Below are positions 32,778 to 43,391 of a stretch of DNA of 64,000 nucleotides, in pieces. This DNA is from Streptomyces globisporus (GTDB lineage: Bacteria; Actinomycetota; Actinomycetes; Streptomycetales; Streptomycetaceae). The DNA lies in contig BMTG01000002.1 of assembly GCA_014649555.1 (NCBI GenBank), positions 372,001 through 436,000 on the forward strand, read 5' to 3'. The number at the start of each line of letters is the position of its first letter. Position 1 is the first letter of the stretch. The notes under the pieces were generated by a model, which was not told the DNA's origin, ran no database searches, and was given only the letters and a program-made list of their open reading frames with translations. A program made the position numbers and the translations under genes.

Positions 32778-33586
32778 GTCGTCCCCTCTGTCGGCCGCCG
32801 TGGCGCGGCCTCGTGCACGAAGTTGACCGGTTCTGCAACGCATGCCCGCACCGCGACGACAGTCGGCGGCGTTGGGGCCTCGGGTGGCCCGAGGGCGGAG
32901 GATCGGAGCATCAAATTTCGGGCAGATTTCATGACCGAATTGACCGAGGCGTGATGTTACTCGCGGGAAACAGGGCGACACAATCCGTCCGGCTAAGATT
33001 CTTTGCACCGCCCTCTTTTTGATCCGTAAATGAGCATCGAGGCACGCTCGCCTTATCAAGGAATGCGCACCCGGGGGCAGAGAATTACGTACCGTCGGCC
33101 GGAACCCCGCGCGCGGCGCGCAAGCGGGGCCGATGCGCCGGGAGGGGCGGAAGTCAGACTTCCGCTCTCCGGCGGATGGCATGCAATTCGGCCAGGCGGC
33201 TTGAAATCCCGCTCCAGGAGGGGTCGTTCACTCGCGTTCGCCGTGGTGAGCCGCCCGTACACCCGCCCGCTCCCCGGCTCGGCCGGCTCCGGCCGGACCA
33301 TGCCGGGAACAACTCGACGGCAGCAGAACCGCTTTGTTGTCACCGCGTGAGCGGGCGGCCGAAATTCATTGTCCGAAAGCGCGCAGGAGCGCCCGACCTG
33401 CACGGGAGTCGCGCAGTGCCGCCGAGATGTGTGCACCCTGCACGTCGATCTTGTCCAAGTGGTGTGCAGTACCTGTTCCTTGGTCTATCTTCGTCGCGGA
33501 CTTGGTACGCACCTGTCGGTTCGTGGGAGCGCTTTCCCCCCACCGTCTCACCCCACCACCGGGCGCCGGGAGCAAGGGGATCTGTC
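32778..33586. other. Long intergenic region upstream of the secreted-protein gene and the PucR-like regulator
   Basis: 809 bp, less GC-rich than its surroundings between about 32900 and 33060. Open frames here are Arg-rich and lack ribosome-binding sites, so I call no gene. A CGACACAATCCG element (32972-32983) resembles TGACAATCCG (30917-30926) upstream of the DUF6801 gene. It probably holds the divergent promoters of the secreted-protein operon and the regulator. Confidence 0.4.
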
Positions 33587-34801
33587 ATGCCACATCTCAT
33601 ACAGCCGTTGGATACCGAAGACCCGCTCGGGCCGCTACCGCAGGAATTCGCAGCGATCATGCGGCCCGAACTGCCCAGCCTCATCAAGGAAATCGGCGTC
33701 GAGGTCACCCGGGCCTATCCGGAATACGCCCGGCTGCTCGACGGACCGAACGGGCAGGCCATCAGGGTGGGCGTGGAGCAGAGCCTCGCCTCTTTCGTCG
33801 ATCTGGTGGCCGAGCCCTCCTCCCCGACCACGCTGCGGGACGACATGTGCCGGCGCTTCGGACGGTTCGAGGCGTACGAGGGCCGGAGCATGGACACCCT
33901 TCAGGGGGCCTACCGGCTGGGTGCGCGGGTGGCGCTGCGCCGGGCGAAGAAGGTGGGGCAGAGCTATCACCTCTCCCCCACCTTGATGCTGAGCTTCGCC
34001 GACGCGCTCTTCGCCTACGTCGACGAACTGGAATCGCTTTCCCGGGAAGGCTTCCTGGAGGCCCAGTCCCAGTCGGGCGAGCGCAGCGAGGCGCTGCGCC
34101 GCCGGCTGCTCCATCTGATCCTCGCCGGCCGTCCGGCTCCTGGGAGCGCCATCGCCGATCTGTGCGAGCAGGCCGGGTGGTCGCTGCCCGAGGAGGTCAC
34201 TCTGGTGGCCGTGCGCGCCCCGGCGGAGCTGGACCGGCTCAACGCGGACCGTGACCTTCTCGTCGACCTCAGCGCCCCGCAGCCGCACCTGCTCGTCCCC
34301 GGAGCGCTGGACGACGCACGAAGATCCATGCTCGCCCAGGCCCTGCCGGCCGGGCGCATGGCGATCGGGCTGACCGTCCCCACGGCGCAGGCCTGCGAAT
34401 CGCTCCGCTGGGCCCGCCGGGTTCTGGAACTCGTGGACTCCGGCGTGATCGACGACGCTCCGCTGATCCGCTGCGAGGACCACCTCCTCACCCTGTGGCT
34501 GCTGTCCGACCCCGCCCTGCTCGACCAGCTCGCCCAGCGGGAGCTGGCCGCCGTCGCGGGGATCAGCGCGACCCGCCGGGAACGGCTGGTCGAGACGCTG
34601 CGGATCTGGCTCGACACCCGGGGCACCGCGGCGCAGATGGGCGCGCTGCTGGATGTCCACCCGCAGACCGTGCGCTACCGCATGCGCAGCCTGGAGACCA
34701 TCTTCGGTGACCAACTCGTCGATCCGGAGAGCCGCTTCGCCACGGAGGCGGTGCTGCGCGCGCTGCGGCTGCGCTCCCGTGCCACCGGCACATCCCCCTG
34801 A
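33587..34801 (+). CDS. PucR/CdaR-like helix-turn-helix transcriptional regulator
   Basis: 404 residues. The N-terminal helical sensor-like domain (about 15-180) has PSLIKEIGVEVTRAYPEYARLL, RRFGRFEAYEGRSMDTLQGAYRLGARVALRRA and ELESLSREGFLEAQ. A middle GGDEF-like PucR region follows. The C-terminal HTH of the HTH_30 type (about 345-395) reads LVETLRIWLDTRGTAAQMGALLDVHPQTVRYRMRSLETIFG. Such regulators usually respond to small molecules and control neighbouring genes. AAGGGGA precedes the ATG at 33587. Its position next to the secreted proteins and mce genes makes it the best local candidate for their control, which is an inference. Confidence 0.85.
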   Translation: MPHLIQPLDTEDPLGPLPQEFAAIMRPELPSLIKEIGVEVTRAYPEYARLLDGPNGQAIRVGVEQSLASFVDLVAEPSSPTTLRDDMCRRFGRFEAYEGRSMDTLQGAYRLGARVALRRAKKVGQSYHLSPTLMLSFADALFAYVDELESLSREGFLEAQSQSGERSEALRRRLLHLILAGRPAPGSAIADLCEQAGWSLPEEVTLVAVRAPAELDRLNADRDLLVDLSAPQPHLLVPGALDDARRSMLAQALPAGRMAIGLTVPTAQACESLRWARRVLELVDSGVIDDAPLIRCEDHLLTLWLLSDPALLDQLAQRELAAVAGISATRRERLVETLRIWLDTRGTAAQMGALLDVHPQTVRYRMRSLETIFGDQLVDPESRFATEAVLRALRLRSRATGTSP

Positions 34802-35002
34802 TCCGGATCACGTTGGGCGCGACGGGTCAACTTACCGGCGCGTAAGGCGAAATAGACGGTCAGTCCCAAACGGTTGCGACACGGAGACGTATCCGGCGAG
34901 AAACCCGGAACCGCGTCCCGTACACAGGAGGGAGCCCGCCGCCCATCAGGCGACGGTTCCCGCGCACCGCCTCCTGGCCGACCATCGAAAAGGGAACGCC
35001 CC

Positions 35003-35266
35003 ATGACCGCCTCGCACCTCCTCGTCCCCGTGCCGATCCCGGACCGGGTCGCCGCGCTGATCGGTTCGTGCATTCCGCCGCACATCCTCCAGGCGGAGTT
35101 CGACGCCGACTGCGCGGCCCGCGAGGTCCGCAGGTTCCGCGGGCCGCGGCTGGGCGTCGAGGACCAGGCCGACCGCGAACAGGCCTTGTCCGAACTGGCC
35201 CGCGCCAACAAGGTCCTCGCCGCGCACCACCCCCACCTCGCCATGCTGCCCGGATCGCCCTTCTGA
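35003..35266 (+). CDS. Small conserved-looking protein of unknown function
   Basis: 87 residues, no signal peptide or membrane helix. It reads LVPVPIPDRVAALIGSCIPPHILQAEFDADCAAREVRRFRGPRLGVEDQADREQALSELARANKVLAAHHPHL. The second half is helical and charged. Codon use is normal for the region and AGGGAA precedes the ATG. It lies 201 bp after the regulator and 72 bp before the SCP2 gene, on the same strand. I do not recognise it. Confidence 0.65.
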   Translation: MTASHLLVPVPIPDRVAALIGSCIPPHILQAEFDADCAAREVRRFRGPRLGVEDQADREQALSELARANKVLAAHHPHLAMLPGSPF

Positions 35267-35297
35267 CCGGCCTTGCGGGACGCCACCGCTCCCCTTA

Positions 35298-35331
35298 CCT
35301 TACTCCCAAGTAAGTTTACTTCGGAGTAAGG
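35298..35331 (+). promoter_or_regulatory. Double palindromic operator before the SCP2-acyl-CoA dehydrogenase operon
   Basis: Two perfect copies of TTACT-N4-AGTAA, at 35300-35313 and 35317-35330, separated by three bases. Together they form a larger, nearly perfect 34-bp dyad (35298-35331). Centres are 17 bp apart. The second copy ends eight bases before the GTG and overlaps the ribosome-binding region, so binding would block transcription start or early elongation. This spacing and symmetry suit a TetR-family repressor. No TetR gene is present in the window. Confidence 0.75.
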
Positions 35332-35338
35332 AATTGGC

Positions 35339-35812
35339 GTGGACGGAACCAGCAGCGGCGATCTCACCGACGACCTGTCCGCGCTCGACTTCGCGGCGGT
35401 CGCCCCCGAGGAGTTCGCACGGATCGTCAAGGGCCTGTCCGCCCAGCAGCTCGCCGAGGTCATGCGGGGCGAGCTGCGCACCCGGATCCTCGGCGAGGTC
35501 TTCGGCCGGATGCGGCAGCAGTTCCGGCCCGAGGCGGCCGGCGGCCTCACCGCGCTGATCCGCTGGAAGATCACCGGGGAGAGCGACGCGGTCTACGAGA
35601 CGGCGATAGCCGACGGCGGCTGCCGGGTCACCGCGGGCCGCTCCGACGCCGAACCCCGCACCACGCTGGTGATGGCCGACGCGGAGTTCCTCAAGCTCGT
35701 CTCCGGCAACGGCAATCCGGTCACGATGTTCATGACGCGCAAGCTCAAGGTCGCCGGTGACGTCGGCCTGGCGTCCGGCCTCACCCGCTACTTCGACATC
35801 CCGAAGGCGTGA
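35339..35812 (+). CDS. SCP2 sterol-binding-domain protein
   Basis: 157 residues. After an acidic helical N-terminus (about 1-55) comes an SCP2-like domain: LTALIRWKITGESDAVYETAIADGGCRVTAGRSDAEPRTTLVMADAEFLKLVSGNGNPVTMFMTRKLKVAGDVGLASGLTRYFDIPKA. SCP2 domains bind fatty acyl-CoA and sterol-like lipids in a hydrophobic tunnel. The GTG at 35339 follows AAGGAA. Four bases separate its stop from the acyl-CoA dehydrogenase gene, so the two form an operon in lipid metabolism, under the double operator just upstream. Confidence 0.87.
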   Translation: MDGTSSGDLTDDLSALDFAAVAPEEFARIVKGLSAQQLAEVMRGELRTRILGEVFGRMRQQFRPEAAGGLTALIRWKITGESDAVYETAIADGGCRVTAGRSDAEPRTTLVMADAEFLKLVSGNGNPVTMFMTRKLKVAGDVGLASGLTRYFDIPKA

Positions 35813-35816
35813 GGGC

Positions 35817-37031
35817 ATGAGCTTCTTCTCCCTGGCCCTGACCGAGGAACAGCAGGACCTGCGCGACTGGGTGCACGGCTTCGCCGCCCAGGTGGTCCGC
35901 CCGGCCGCCGCCGAGTGGGACGCCCGGGAGGAAACCCCCTGGCCGGTGATCCAGGAGGCCGCCCGGATCGGCCTGTACGGCTTCGAATCACTCGCCGACC
36001 TGTACGGGGACCCGACGGGGCTCTCCCTCCAGATCGCCAACGAGGAGCTGTTCTGGGGTGACGCGGGCATCGGCATGGCCCTGTTCGGCACCTCGCTCGC
36101 GGTCGCCGGCATCTTCGCCTCCGGCACTCCGGACCAGCTCGCCGAGTGGGTGCCGCAGTGCTTCGGCGACGAGGACGACCCGAAGGTCGCCGCCTTCTGC
36201 GTCTCCGAGCCGGGGGCCGGGTCCGACGTCTCCGCGATGACGACGAGGGCCCGTCACGACGAGGCGTCCGACGAGTGGGTGATCTCCGGCCAGAAGGCGT
36301 GGATCACCAACGGCGGCATCGCCGAGGTCCATGTCGTCGTCGCCTCGGTCGACCCGTCGCTCGGCTCCCGGGGACAGGCCGCGTTCATCGTGCCGCCGGG
36401 TACGAAGGGCCTGACGGCGGGCCGTACGGTCAAGAAGCTCGGCCTGCGCGCCTCGCACACCGCTGACCTCTTCCTGGACGACGTCCGCGTCCCCGGCCAC
36501 TGCCTGCTCGGCGGAAAGGAGAAGCTGGACGCCCGCCTCGCCAGGGCCCGCGAGGGCGGCCCCGCCAAGGGCCAGGCGGCCATGGCCACGTTCGAGGTCA
36601 GCCGCCCGACGGTGGCCGCGCAGGCGCTCGGCATCGCACGGGCAGCCTACGAATACGCCCTAAAATACGCCGGTGAGCGCGAGGCGTTCGGCAGGCCGAT
36701 CATCGAGAACCAGTCGATCGCCTTCGCCCTGGCGGACATCCGTACCGAGATCGAAGCCGTACGTCTGCTGATCTGGCAGGCCGCCTGGATGGCCCGCAAC
36801 GACCGCACCTTCGACGCGGGCCAGGGCTCCATGTCGAAACTGCGGGCCGGTGAACTCGCGGTCGCGGCGACGGAGAAGGCGGTCCAGATCCTCGGCGGCG
36901 CGGGCTACAGCCGGGAGCATCCGGTCGAGCGGATGTACCGCGACGCCAAGATCTACACCATCTTCGAGGGGACCAGCGAGATCCAGCGCCTCGTCATCGC
37001 ACGGGCGATATCGGGGCGGCAGATCCGCTGA
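35817..37031 (+). CDS. Acyl-CoA dehydrogenase
   Basis: 404 residues with the full acyl-CoA dehydrogenase fold. Helical N-domain: SLALTEEQQDLRDWVHGFAAQVVRPAAAEWD. Signature 1: AAFCVSEPGAGSDVSAM. Beta-domain: GQKAWITNGGIAEVHVV. C-domain: REAFGRPIIENQSIAFALADI, followed by ILGGAGYSREHPVERMYRDAKIYTIFEGTSEIQ, whose Glu in IFEGTSE is the usual catalytic base. It would introduce a double bond into an acyl-CoA using FAD; chain specificity cannot be read. I chose the ATG at 35817, four bases after the SCP2 stop, with GAGGG upstream. The in-frame codons CTA AAA near 36661 are unusual for this GC-rich gene. Confidence 0.93.
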   Translation: MSFFSLALTEEQQDLRDWVHGFAAQVVRPAAAEWDAREETPWPVIQEAARIGLYGFESLADLYGDPTGLSLQIANEELFWGDAGIGMALFGTSLAVAGIFASGTPDQLAEWVPQCFGDEDDPKVAAFCVSEPGAGSDVSAMTTRARHDEASDEWVISGQKAWITNGGIAEVHVVVASVDPSLGSRGQAAFIVPPGTKGLTAGRTVKKLGLRASHTADLFLDDVRVPGHCLLGGKEKLDARLARAREGGPAKGQAAMATFEVSRPTVAAQALGIARAAYEYALKYAGEREAFGRPIIENQSIAFALADIRTEIEAVRLLIWQAAWMARNDRTFDAGQGSMSKLRAGELAVAATEKAVQILGGAGYSREHPVERMYRDAKIYTIFEGTSEIQRLVIARAISGRQIR

Positions 37032-37151
37032 ACGGACTCAGCACCTCTCCCCCACCCTTTGATCACAACTCCATCACCAACGGAACAACTCGCTCCCCCA
37101 GGCCCGGGCGGGTCGCTACGGTCGGGCCTCCGCACAGCACTTGGGGGGACC

Positions 37152-37682
37152 ATGGACTGGAACAGTTCGCAGCACCCGTCGCGTCAGCCCGGCTGGGGCC
37201 AGGGTGGCAACTTCGCACCGCCGCCGCCTTCGACGGGTGGACCGCGGTGGGCGCGGAAGCGGGTCGTGCTCCCGGCGGCCGGCGTGTTGCTCCTGCTCGG
37301 TGCCGGGATCGGCGCCAAGGGTGAACAGCCGCAGGAAGTGCGTACGGTCGCGGCGAAGGCGAAGCCCGGGCCCACGGTCACCGTCACGGAGACGGCGAAG
37401 GTCACGGTGACCGCGACCCCGGAGCCGGCCCCGACCGTCACGAAGGTCAAGAAGGTGCGGGTCACGGTCACCGCCGCTCCCCCGGAACCGAAGCCCGCGA
37501 AGAAGCCCGTCGCGCGGGACGATTCCTCCGGCAGCAGCGGGGGCTCCGGCTCCGGGAGCACGTCGACGTACTACAAGAACTGCGACGCGGTTCGCGCTGC
37601 CGGTGCCTCACCCATCCGGTCCGGACAGCCCGGGTACGGACCGCATCTGGACCGTGACGGCGACGGGGTGGGCTGCGAATAG
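37152..37682 (+). CDS. Membrane-anchored excalibur (calcium-binding) domain protein
   Basis: 176 residues. A Pro/Gln-rich cytoplasmic N-terminus precedes one membrane helix (VVLPAAGVLLLLGAGIGA, about 38-55). A stalk of alternating Val/Thr (VTVTETAKVTVTATPEPAPTVTKVKKVRVTVT) and a Ser/Gly linker lead to the C-terminal excalibur domain YYKNCDAVRAAGASPIRSGQPGYGPHLDRDGDGVGCE. That domain carries the DxDxDGxxC calcium-binding loop. GGGGGG stands before the ATG. The function of such wall-exposed modules is unknown. Confidence 0.9.
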   Translation: MDWNSSQHPSRQPGWGQGGNFAPPPPSTGGPRWARKRVVLPAAGVLLLLGAGIGAKGEQPQEVRTVAAKAKPGPTVTVTETAKVTVTATPEPAPTVTKVKKVRVTVTAAPPEPKPAKKPVARDDSSGSSGGSGSGSTSTYYKNCDAVRAAGASPIRSGQPGYGPHLDRDGDGVGCE

Positions 37683-38019
37683 GGTCCGCGAACATGTGAT
37701 TCTCGTCGCGCCGGACGGGTACGCAGCCACCGGACCGGATGTCCGCACATCGCGTTTCCGGCCGGGCGCACCCGGCCCCTCTCCGGGCCCGCCGGGACGT
37801 GCGCGGCCGGCCCCGGCGCCCCGTCACACGCCGTCTACGTGCGGCAACGGGGGTTCGGGCCGCTCGGTCGCGGCGGGACGTGGCGACGCGGTGAAGAGGT
37901 ATGCCGGGCGGCGGGACAGCGCCCCGGCGCCGCCGCGCCGCCGGGGCGAAGGCTGCCCGTGGCGGGCCCCACACGTTCGACCGGACGCCGGACCGCCTCC
38001 GTGCCACTAGCCTCTTCAC
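37683..38019. other. Intergenic region without recognisable gene
   Basis: 337 bp. Both strands contain only Arg/Pro-rich frames with no ribosome-binding site. A TAGCCT hexamer at 38008-38013 lies six bases before the next ATG and is a possible -10 box for a leaderless transcript. I see nothing else that I can support. Confidence 0.4.
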
Positions 38020-38196
38020 ATGACCTCCACTTCGACCCAGCCGACGCCTGCCCGCCCGATGGTTGAGCTGAACGCGGAGATCCGCGCTCTGGTCGCCGAC
38101 GGCGGTGTGGTGTCGCCGGAGGGCCGCCGGGAGTACGAGCGGCTTCTCGTCGAGTGGGTGGCGGCCGTACGGGGCAGCTCCACGGAAGCCGTCTGA
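38020..38196 (+). CDS. Small protein of unknown function (58 aa)
   Basis: A 58-residue frame: MTSTSTQPTPARPMVELNAE..., then IRALVADGGVVSPEGRREY and ERLLVEWVAAVRGSSTEAV. After a short Pro/Thr N-terminus it is helical and amphipathic, with third-position GC typical of genes here and no frame noise. No ribosome-binding site is seen, but TAGCCT (38008-38013) is six bases upstream of the ATG, which suits leaderless expression. I do not recognise the family. Confidence 0.6.
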   Translation: MTSTSTQPTPARPMVELNAEIRALVADGGVVSPEGRREYERLLVEWVAAVRGSSTEAV

Positions 38197-38313
38197 CGGT
38201 ACGGCGGCGGGTGCACCCGCCGAGAGCTGCGCAGGTCTCCCCCCTCCGGGAAGCCCGGTCCGGGTGTCGGCGATAGTAATCGTCCGTCCGCGACCTCACC
38301 CCGGGAGCACCTC

Positions 38314-39168
38314 ATGACCGCCGCGTCACCCGCCGGCGCACGCCGCCCGTCCCTCCTGCTCGTCACCGATCTCGCGTACGAGGCGCGCGGCCGCCGCTAC
38401 TGCGACGAGGACATCTACCTCTCCTCCCGGCTCCGCGAGGCGTTCGACGTCGCGCTCTGCCATCCCCGGGACGCGGCCGCGCTGCTGCCCGGGTTCGACA
38501 CCGTGCTGGTCCGCAACAGCGGGCCGGTGCTGCACTACCGGGGGGCCTACGACGCTTTCCTCGTACGGGCCCGGGAGCTGGGGACAGCCGTCTACAACCC
38601 GCTGGACGGGCGCGGCGACATGGCGGGCAAGGAGTATCTGGTCGAGATGTCGGCGGCGGGGCTTCCGGTCATCCCCACCGTGGACCGGGCGGCGGATCTG
38701 GCCGGGCTGCCCGATGTCGCCCAGTACGTGGTGAAGCCGAAGCTCGGGGCGGACTCGGTCGGGCTGCGTTTCGTCACGGCGGCGGAGGCCCGCGCCGAGC
38801 TGGAGGAGGCGGCCGAGTGCTCCCTCCTCGTCCAGCCGAGGATCGACTTCCGGCACGAGGTGTCGTTCTACTTCGTCGACCACGACTTCCAGTACGCGCT
38901 GTACGCCCCCGACCCGGAGCGGCGCTGGGTGCTGGAGCCGTACGCGGCGAGCGCGGAGGACCTGGAGTTCGCCCGGCGCTTCATCGACTGGAACACCCTG
39001 GACCACGGGATCCAGCGGGTCGACGGCTGCCGGACGGCGGACGGCGGCCTGCTGCTCGTCGAGTTGGAGGACCTCAATCCGTATCTCTCGCTCGACCGGG
39101 TCGGCAAGGACGTCCGGGAGGCGTTCGTGGCCCGGCTGAAGACGTCGATCGCCTCGCTGCCCCGCTAG
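38314..39168 (+). CDS. ATP-grasp-fold protein
   Basis: 284 residues. The N-terminal pre-ATP-grasp part has LLLVTDLAYEARGRRYCDEDIYLSSRL and DTVLVRNSGPVLHYRGAYDAFLV. The ATP-grasp region includes GRGDMAGKEYLVEMSAAGLPVIPT, YVVKPKLGADSVGLRFV (nucleotide-binding Lys), LLVQPRIDFRHEVSFYFVD and the metal-binding C-terminus LLLVELEDLNPYLSLDR. ATP-grasp enzymes ligate a carboxylate to an amine or thiol. The substrate is unknown. GGGAG precedes the ATG. It is followed closely by an exporter gene on the same strand, which may be incidental. Confidence 0.78.
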   Translation: MTAASPAGARRPSLLLVTDLAYEARGRRYCDEDIYLSSRLREAFDVALCHPRDAAALLPGFDTVLVRNSGPVLHYRGAYDAFLVRARELGTAVYNPLDGRGDMAGKEYLVEMSAAGLPVIPTVDRAADLAGLPDVAQYVVKPKLGADSVGLRFVTAAEARAELEEAAECSLLVQPRIDFRHEVSFYFVDHDFQYALYAPDPERRWVLEPYAASAEDLEFARRFIDWNTLDHGIQRVDGCRTADGGLLLVELEDLNPYLSLDRVGKDVREAFVARLKTSIASLPR

Positions 39169-41322
<2,154 letters not shown>

Positions 41323-41347
41323 GCGGCCTCGGGGACGGTCGCCGCTC

Positions 41348-41935
41348 TCAGTGCTCCCAGGACCGGGGGCGCTCCAGCGTTTCCCACTCCGCGCGGAGCA
41401 GGCCGAGGATCGCGTTGTCGTAGCGGCGGCCGCGGTGCAGGCAGGAGGACCGGCGTACGCCCTCCTGGACGAAACCGGCTCCGTGCAGGGTGGCGAGGGC
41501 CGCCGTGTTGTCGGTGTGGGTGACCGCCTCGACCCGGTGCAGACCCAGTTCGCCGAAGGCCAGGTCGGTGAGGGCGGCGAGCGCGTCGGCGCCGAGCCCC
41601 CGGCGGCGGTGCCCGGCGGCGAGCAGGAGGTAGGCCTCGGCGGTGCCGTCGACCAGGTCCTCCTCGATGAGGGCGATGTGCCCCACCGGCGTACCGTCCG
41701 GCAGGAGGACGAGGAAGTCGTCGCGGGCGCGGTCCTCGACGCGGGCCTCGATGCGCTCGCGGAACTCATGGAGGGGGCCGGGCCAGACGCCCATCTCGTG
41801 GGCGGCCACCGGGTCGGCGTGCCAGTGGTGGATCAGTTCGGCGTCGTCGGGTTCCAGCGGGGTGAAGGCGACGTCACGGCCCCGCCAGAATCGTTCCCTC
41901 GCGGCGTACGGCGTCGATGACTCGTCCTCGTCCAT
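41348..41935 (-). CDS. GNAT-family N-acetyltransferase (RimJ-like)
   Basis: 195 residues with a GNAT fold: DVAFTPLEPDDAELIHHWHADP at the N-terminus, VGHIALIEEDLVDGTAEAYLLLAAGHRRRGLGADALAALTDLAF (motif A acetyl-CoA loop RRRGLG) and LHRVEAVTHTDNTAALATLHGAGFVQEGVRRSS (motif B). It transfers an acetyl group to an amine. Substrate unknown. The ATG at 41935 starts the conserved region closely. Confidence 0.85.
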   Translation of the reverse strand: MDEDESSTPYAARERFWRGRDVAFTPLEPDDAELIHHWHADPVAAHEMGVWPGPLHEFRERIEARVEDRARDDFLVLLPDGTPVGHIALIEEDLVDGTAEAYLLLAAGHRRRGLGADALAALTDLAFGELGLHRVEAVTHTDNTAALATLHGAGFVQEGVRRSSCLHRGRRYDNAILGLLRAEWETLERPRSWEH

Positions 41936-41997
41936 GCGCGGATCGTACGGTCGGGCGCGGTGGGCCGGGAAACGGATTTCGGGTGCCCGGACGCAGG

Positions 41998-42432
41998 TCA
42001 GTCGACGAAGACCGCCGTCGTGTAGACCCAGACACCCTCGTGCCGGGCGAAGCGGCTCTTCTCGTGGAGGGAGTCGGGGCGCCCGTCGTCGGTGTAGTGG
42101 GCGCGGAAGGTGACCGTACCGGTGGAGTGGAAGGCGCTGCCCTCGGTGGTCTCCAGGATGTCCAGGCCCACCCAGCGCATCGACGGGTCGAAGTCGACGC
42201 CGGGCGGCCGGGTCTCGGGGTGCCAGGTGCGCAGCAGGTACGCCGCGTCCTGGACGACGAAGGCCGCGTACCGGGAGCGCATCAGGGCCTCGCAGGTCGG
42301 CGCGGCGGCGCTGCCGGAGTGGAACCGCCCGCAGCACTCCCCGTAGGCGGCGGGCAGGCCGCAGGGGCACGGAGAGGTAGGGGTGATCCGCGGGGCGGCG
42401 GTCCCCCGGGGCCGGGGGGTGCGTCGTGACAT
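41998..42432 (-). CDS. YchJ-like protein with SEC-C zinc motif
   Basis: 144 residues. The N-terminal SEC-C-like motif is CPCGLPAAYGECCGRFH (zinc ligands Cys). The YchJ/NTF2-like body has TCEALMRSRYAAFVVQDAAYLLRTWHPETRPP, GLDILETTEG, VTFRAHYTDDGRPDSLHEKSRFARHEGVWVYT. The function of YchJ proteins is not established. The start at the ATG at 42432 is chosen for proximity to the zinc motif. The ribosome-binding site is weak. Confidence 0.85.
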   Translation of the reverse strand: MSRRTPRPRGTAAPRITPTSPCPCGLPAAYGECCGRFHSGSAAAPTCEALMRSRYAAFVVQDAAYLLRTWHPETRPPGVDFDPSMRWVGLDILETTEGSAFHSTGTVTFRAHYTDDGRPDSLHEKSRFARHEGVWVYTTAVFVD

Positions 42433-42536
42433 GGGTCCATTGTGACGCGTGGCGGAAGGAACCCGCGTACGAGCCGTGCCGCGCACCGCCGTCGGCCCGC
42501 CCCGTGCCCCCGGGCCGACGGTGGCAGGGGCGGACG

Positions 42537-43346
42537 TCAGGGCTTGCGCGCGACGCCCGCGTAACCGGGGATCGGCTCGTCGCCGGGTACGTCGATCACC
42601 TCGCCGAGTTCGGGGTGCCAGTCGGCCGAGAGCGAGACGCCCGGGTCGACCAGTTCGAGGCCGTCGAAGAACGCCGTCAGTTCGGCACGGCTGCGGGGAC
42701 GCAGGGTCATCCCGCGCGCCTTGTACATGGCCCGGGCCTGGGCCGCGCCCTCCGGGTCGAAGTCGCCGGTGGTGTGCGAGAGCACCAGATAGCTGCCGGA
42801 GGGAAGCTGTTCGACCAGCTTGCCGACCAGGGCGGCCGCGCCGTCCTCGTCGTCGATGAAGTGCAGCAGGGCCAGCAGCGAGAGGGCGATCGGCTGTTCA
42901 AAGTCCAGCACCGTGCCGGCCTCGGCCAGGATCGTCTCCGGTCTGCGAGCGTCCGCCTGGATGTACTCGGTGGCCCCCTCGGGCGTCGAGCGGAGCAGGG
43001 CCGCCGCGTGGGCCAGCACGATCGGGTCGTTGTCGCAGTAGACGACGCGCGCGTCGGGGGCGGCCTGCTGGGCGATCTGGTGGAGGTTCGGCTCGGTGGG
43101 TATGCCGGTGCCGATGTCCAGGAACTGACGCACACCGTGCTCGGCGAGCCAGCGGGTCGCCCGGTGCATGAACGCCCGGTTGACCCGCGCCATGTCACGG
43201 CCCCGCGCGTCCAGGGAGAGCAGCTGGCGCGCCATCTGTTCGTCGACCGGGTAGTTGTCCTTGCCTCCGAGGAACCAGTCGTACATACGCGCCGGATGCG
43301 GCTTGCTGGTGTCGATCTCGATGGAGTGGGGTTCTTGCCCGGTCAT
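42537..43346 (-). CDS. SAM-dependent methyltransferase (DUF574/Methyltransf_19 type)
   Basis: 269 residues matching the actinobacterial DUF574 family: IDTSKPHPARMYDWFLGGKDNYPVD at the N-terminus, RAFMHRATRWLAEHGVRQFLDIGTGIPTEPNLHQIAQ (SAM motif I), ARVVYCDNDPIVLAHAAALL and LSLLALLHFIDDEDG. The family is expanded in Streptomyces and often found next to DUF397/XRE genes, as here. The methyl acceptor is unknown. GGAG precedes the ATG. Confidence 0.92.
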   Translation of the reverse strand: MTGQEPHSIEIDTSKPHPARMYDWFLGGKDNYPVDEQMARQLLSLDARGRDMARVNRAFMHRATRWLAEHGVRQFLDIGTGIPTEPNLHQIAQQAAPDARVVYCDNDPIVLAHAAALLRSTPEGATEYIQADARRPETILAEAGTVLDFEQPIALSLLALLHFIDDEDGAAALVGKLVEQLPSGSYLVLSHTTGDFDPEGAAQARAMYKARGMTLRPRSRAELTAFFDGLELVDPGVSLSADWHPELGEVIDVPGDEPIPGYAGVARKP

Positions 43347-43391
43347 GGCGCGCTCCGTGGTCGGTGGTCCGTGCAGAGGAGGGATGCGGTG

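Noticed and set aside
33030-33350. 106-residue plus-strand frame in the long intergenic region before the PucR-like regulator
   Set aside because: Arg-rich, no ribosome-binding site, no structural pattern.
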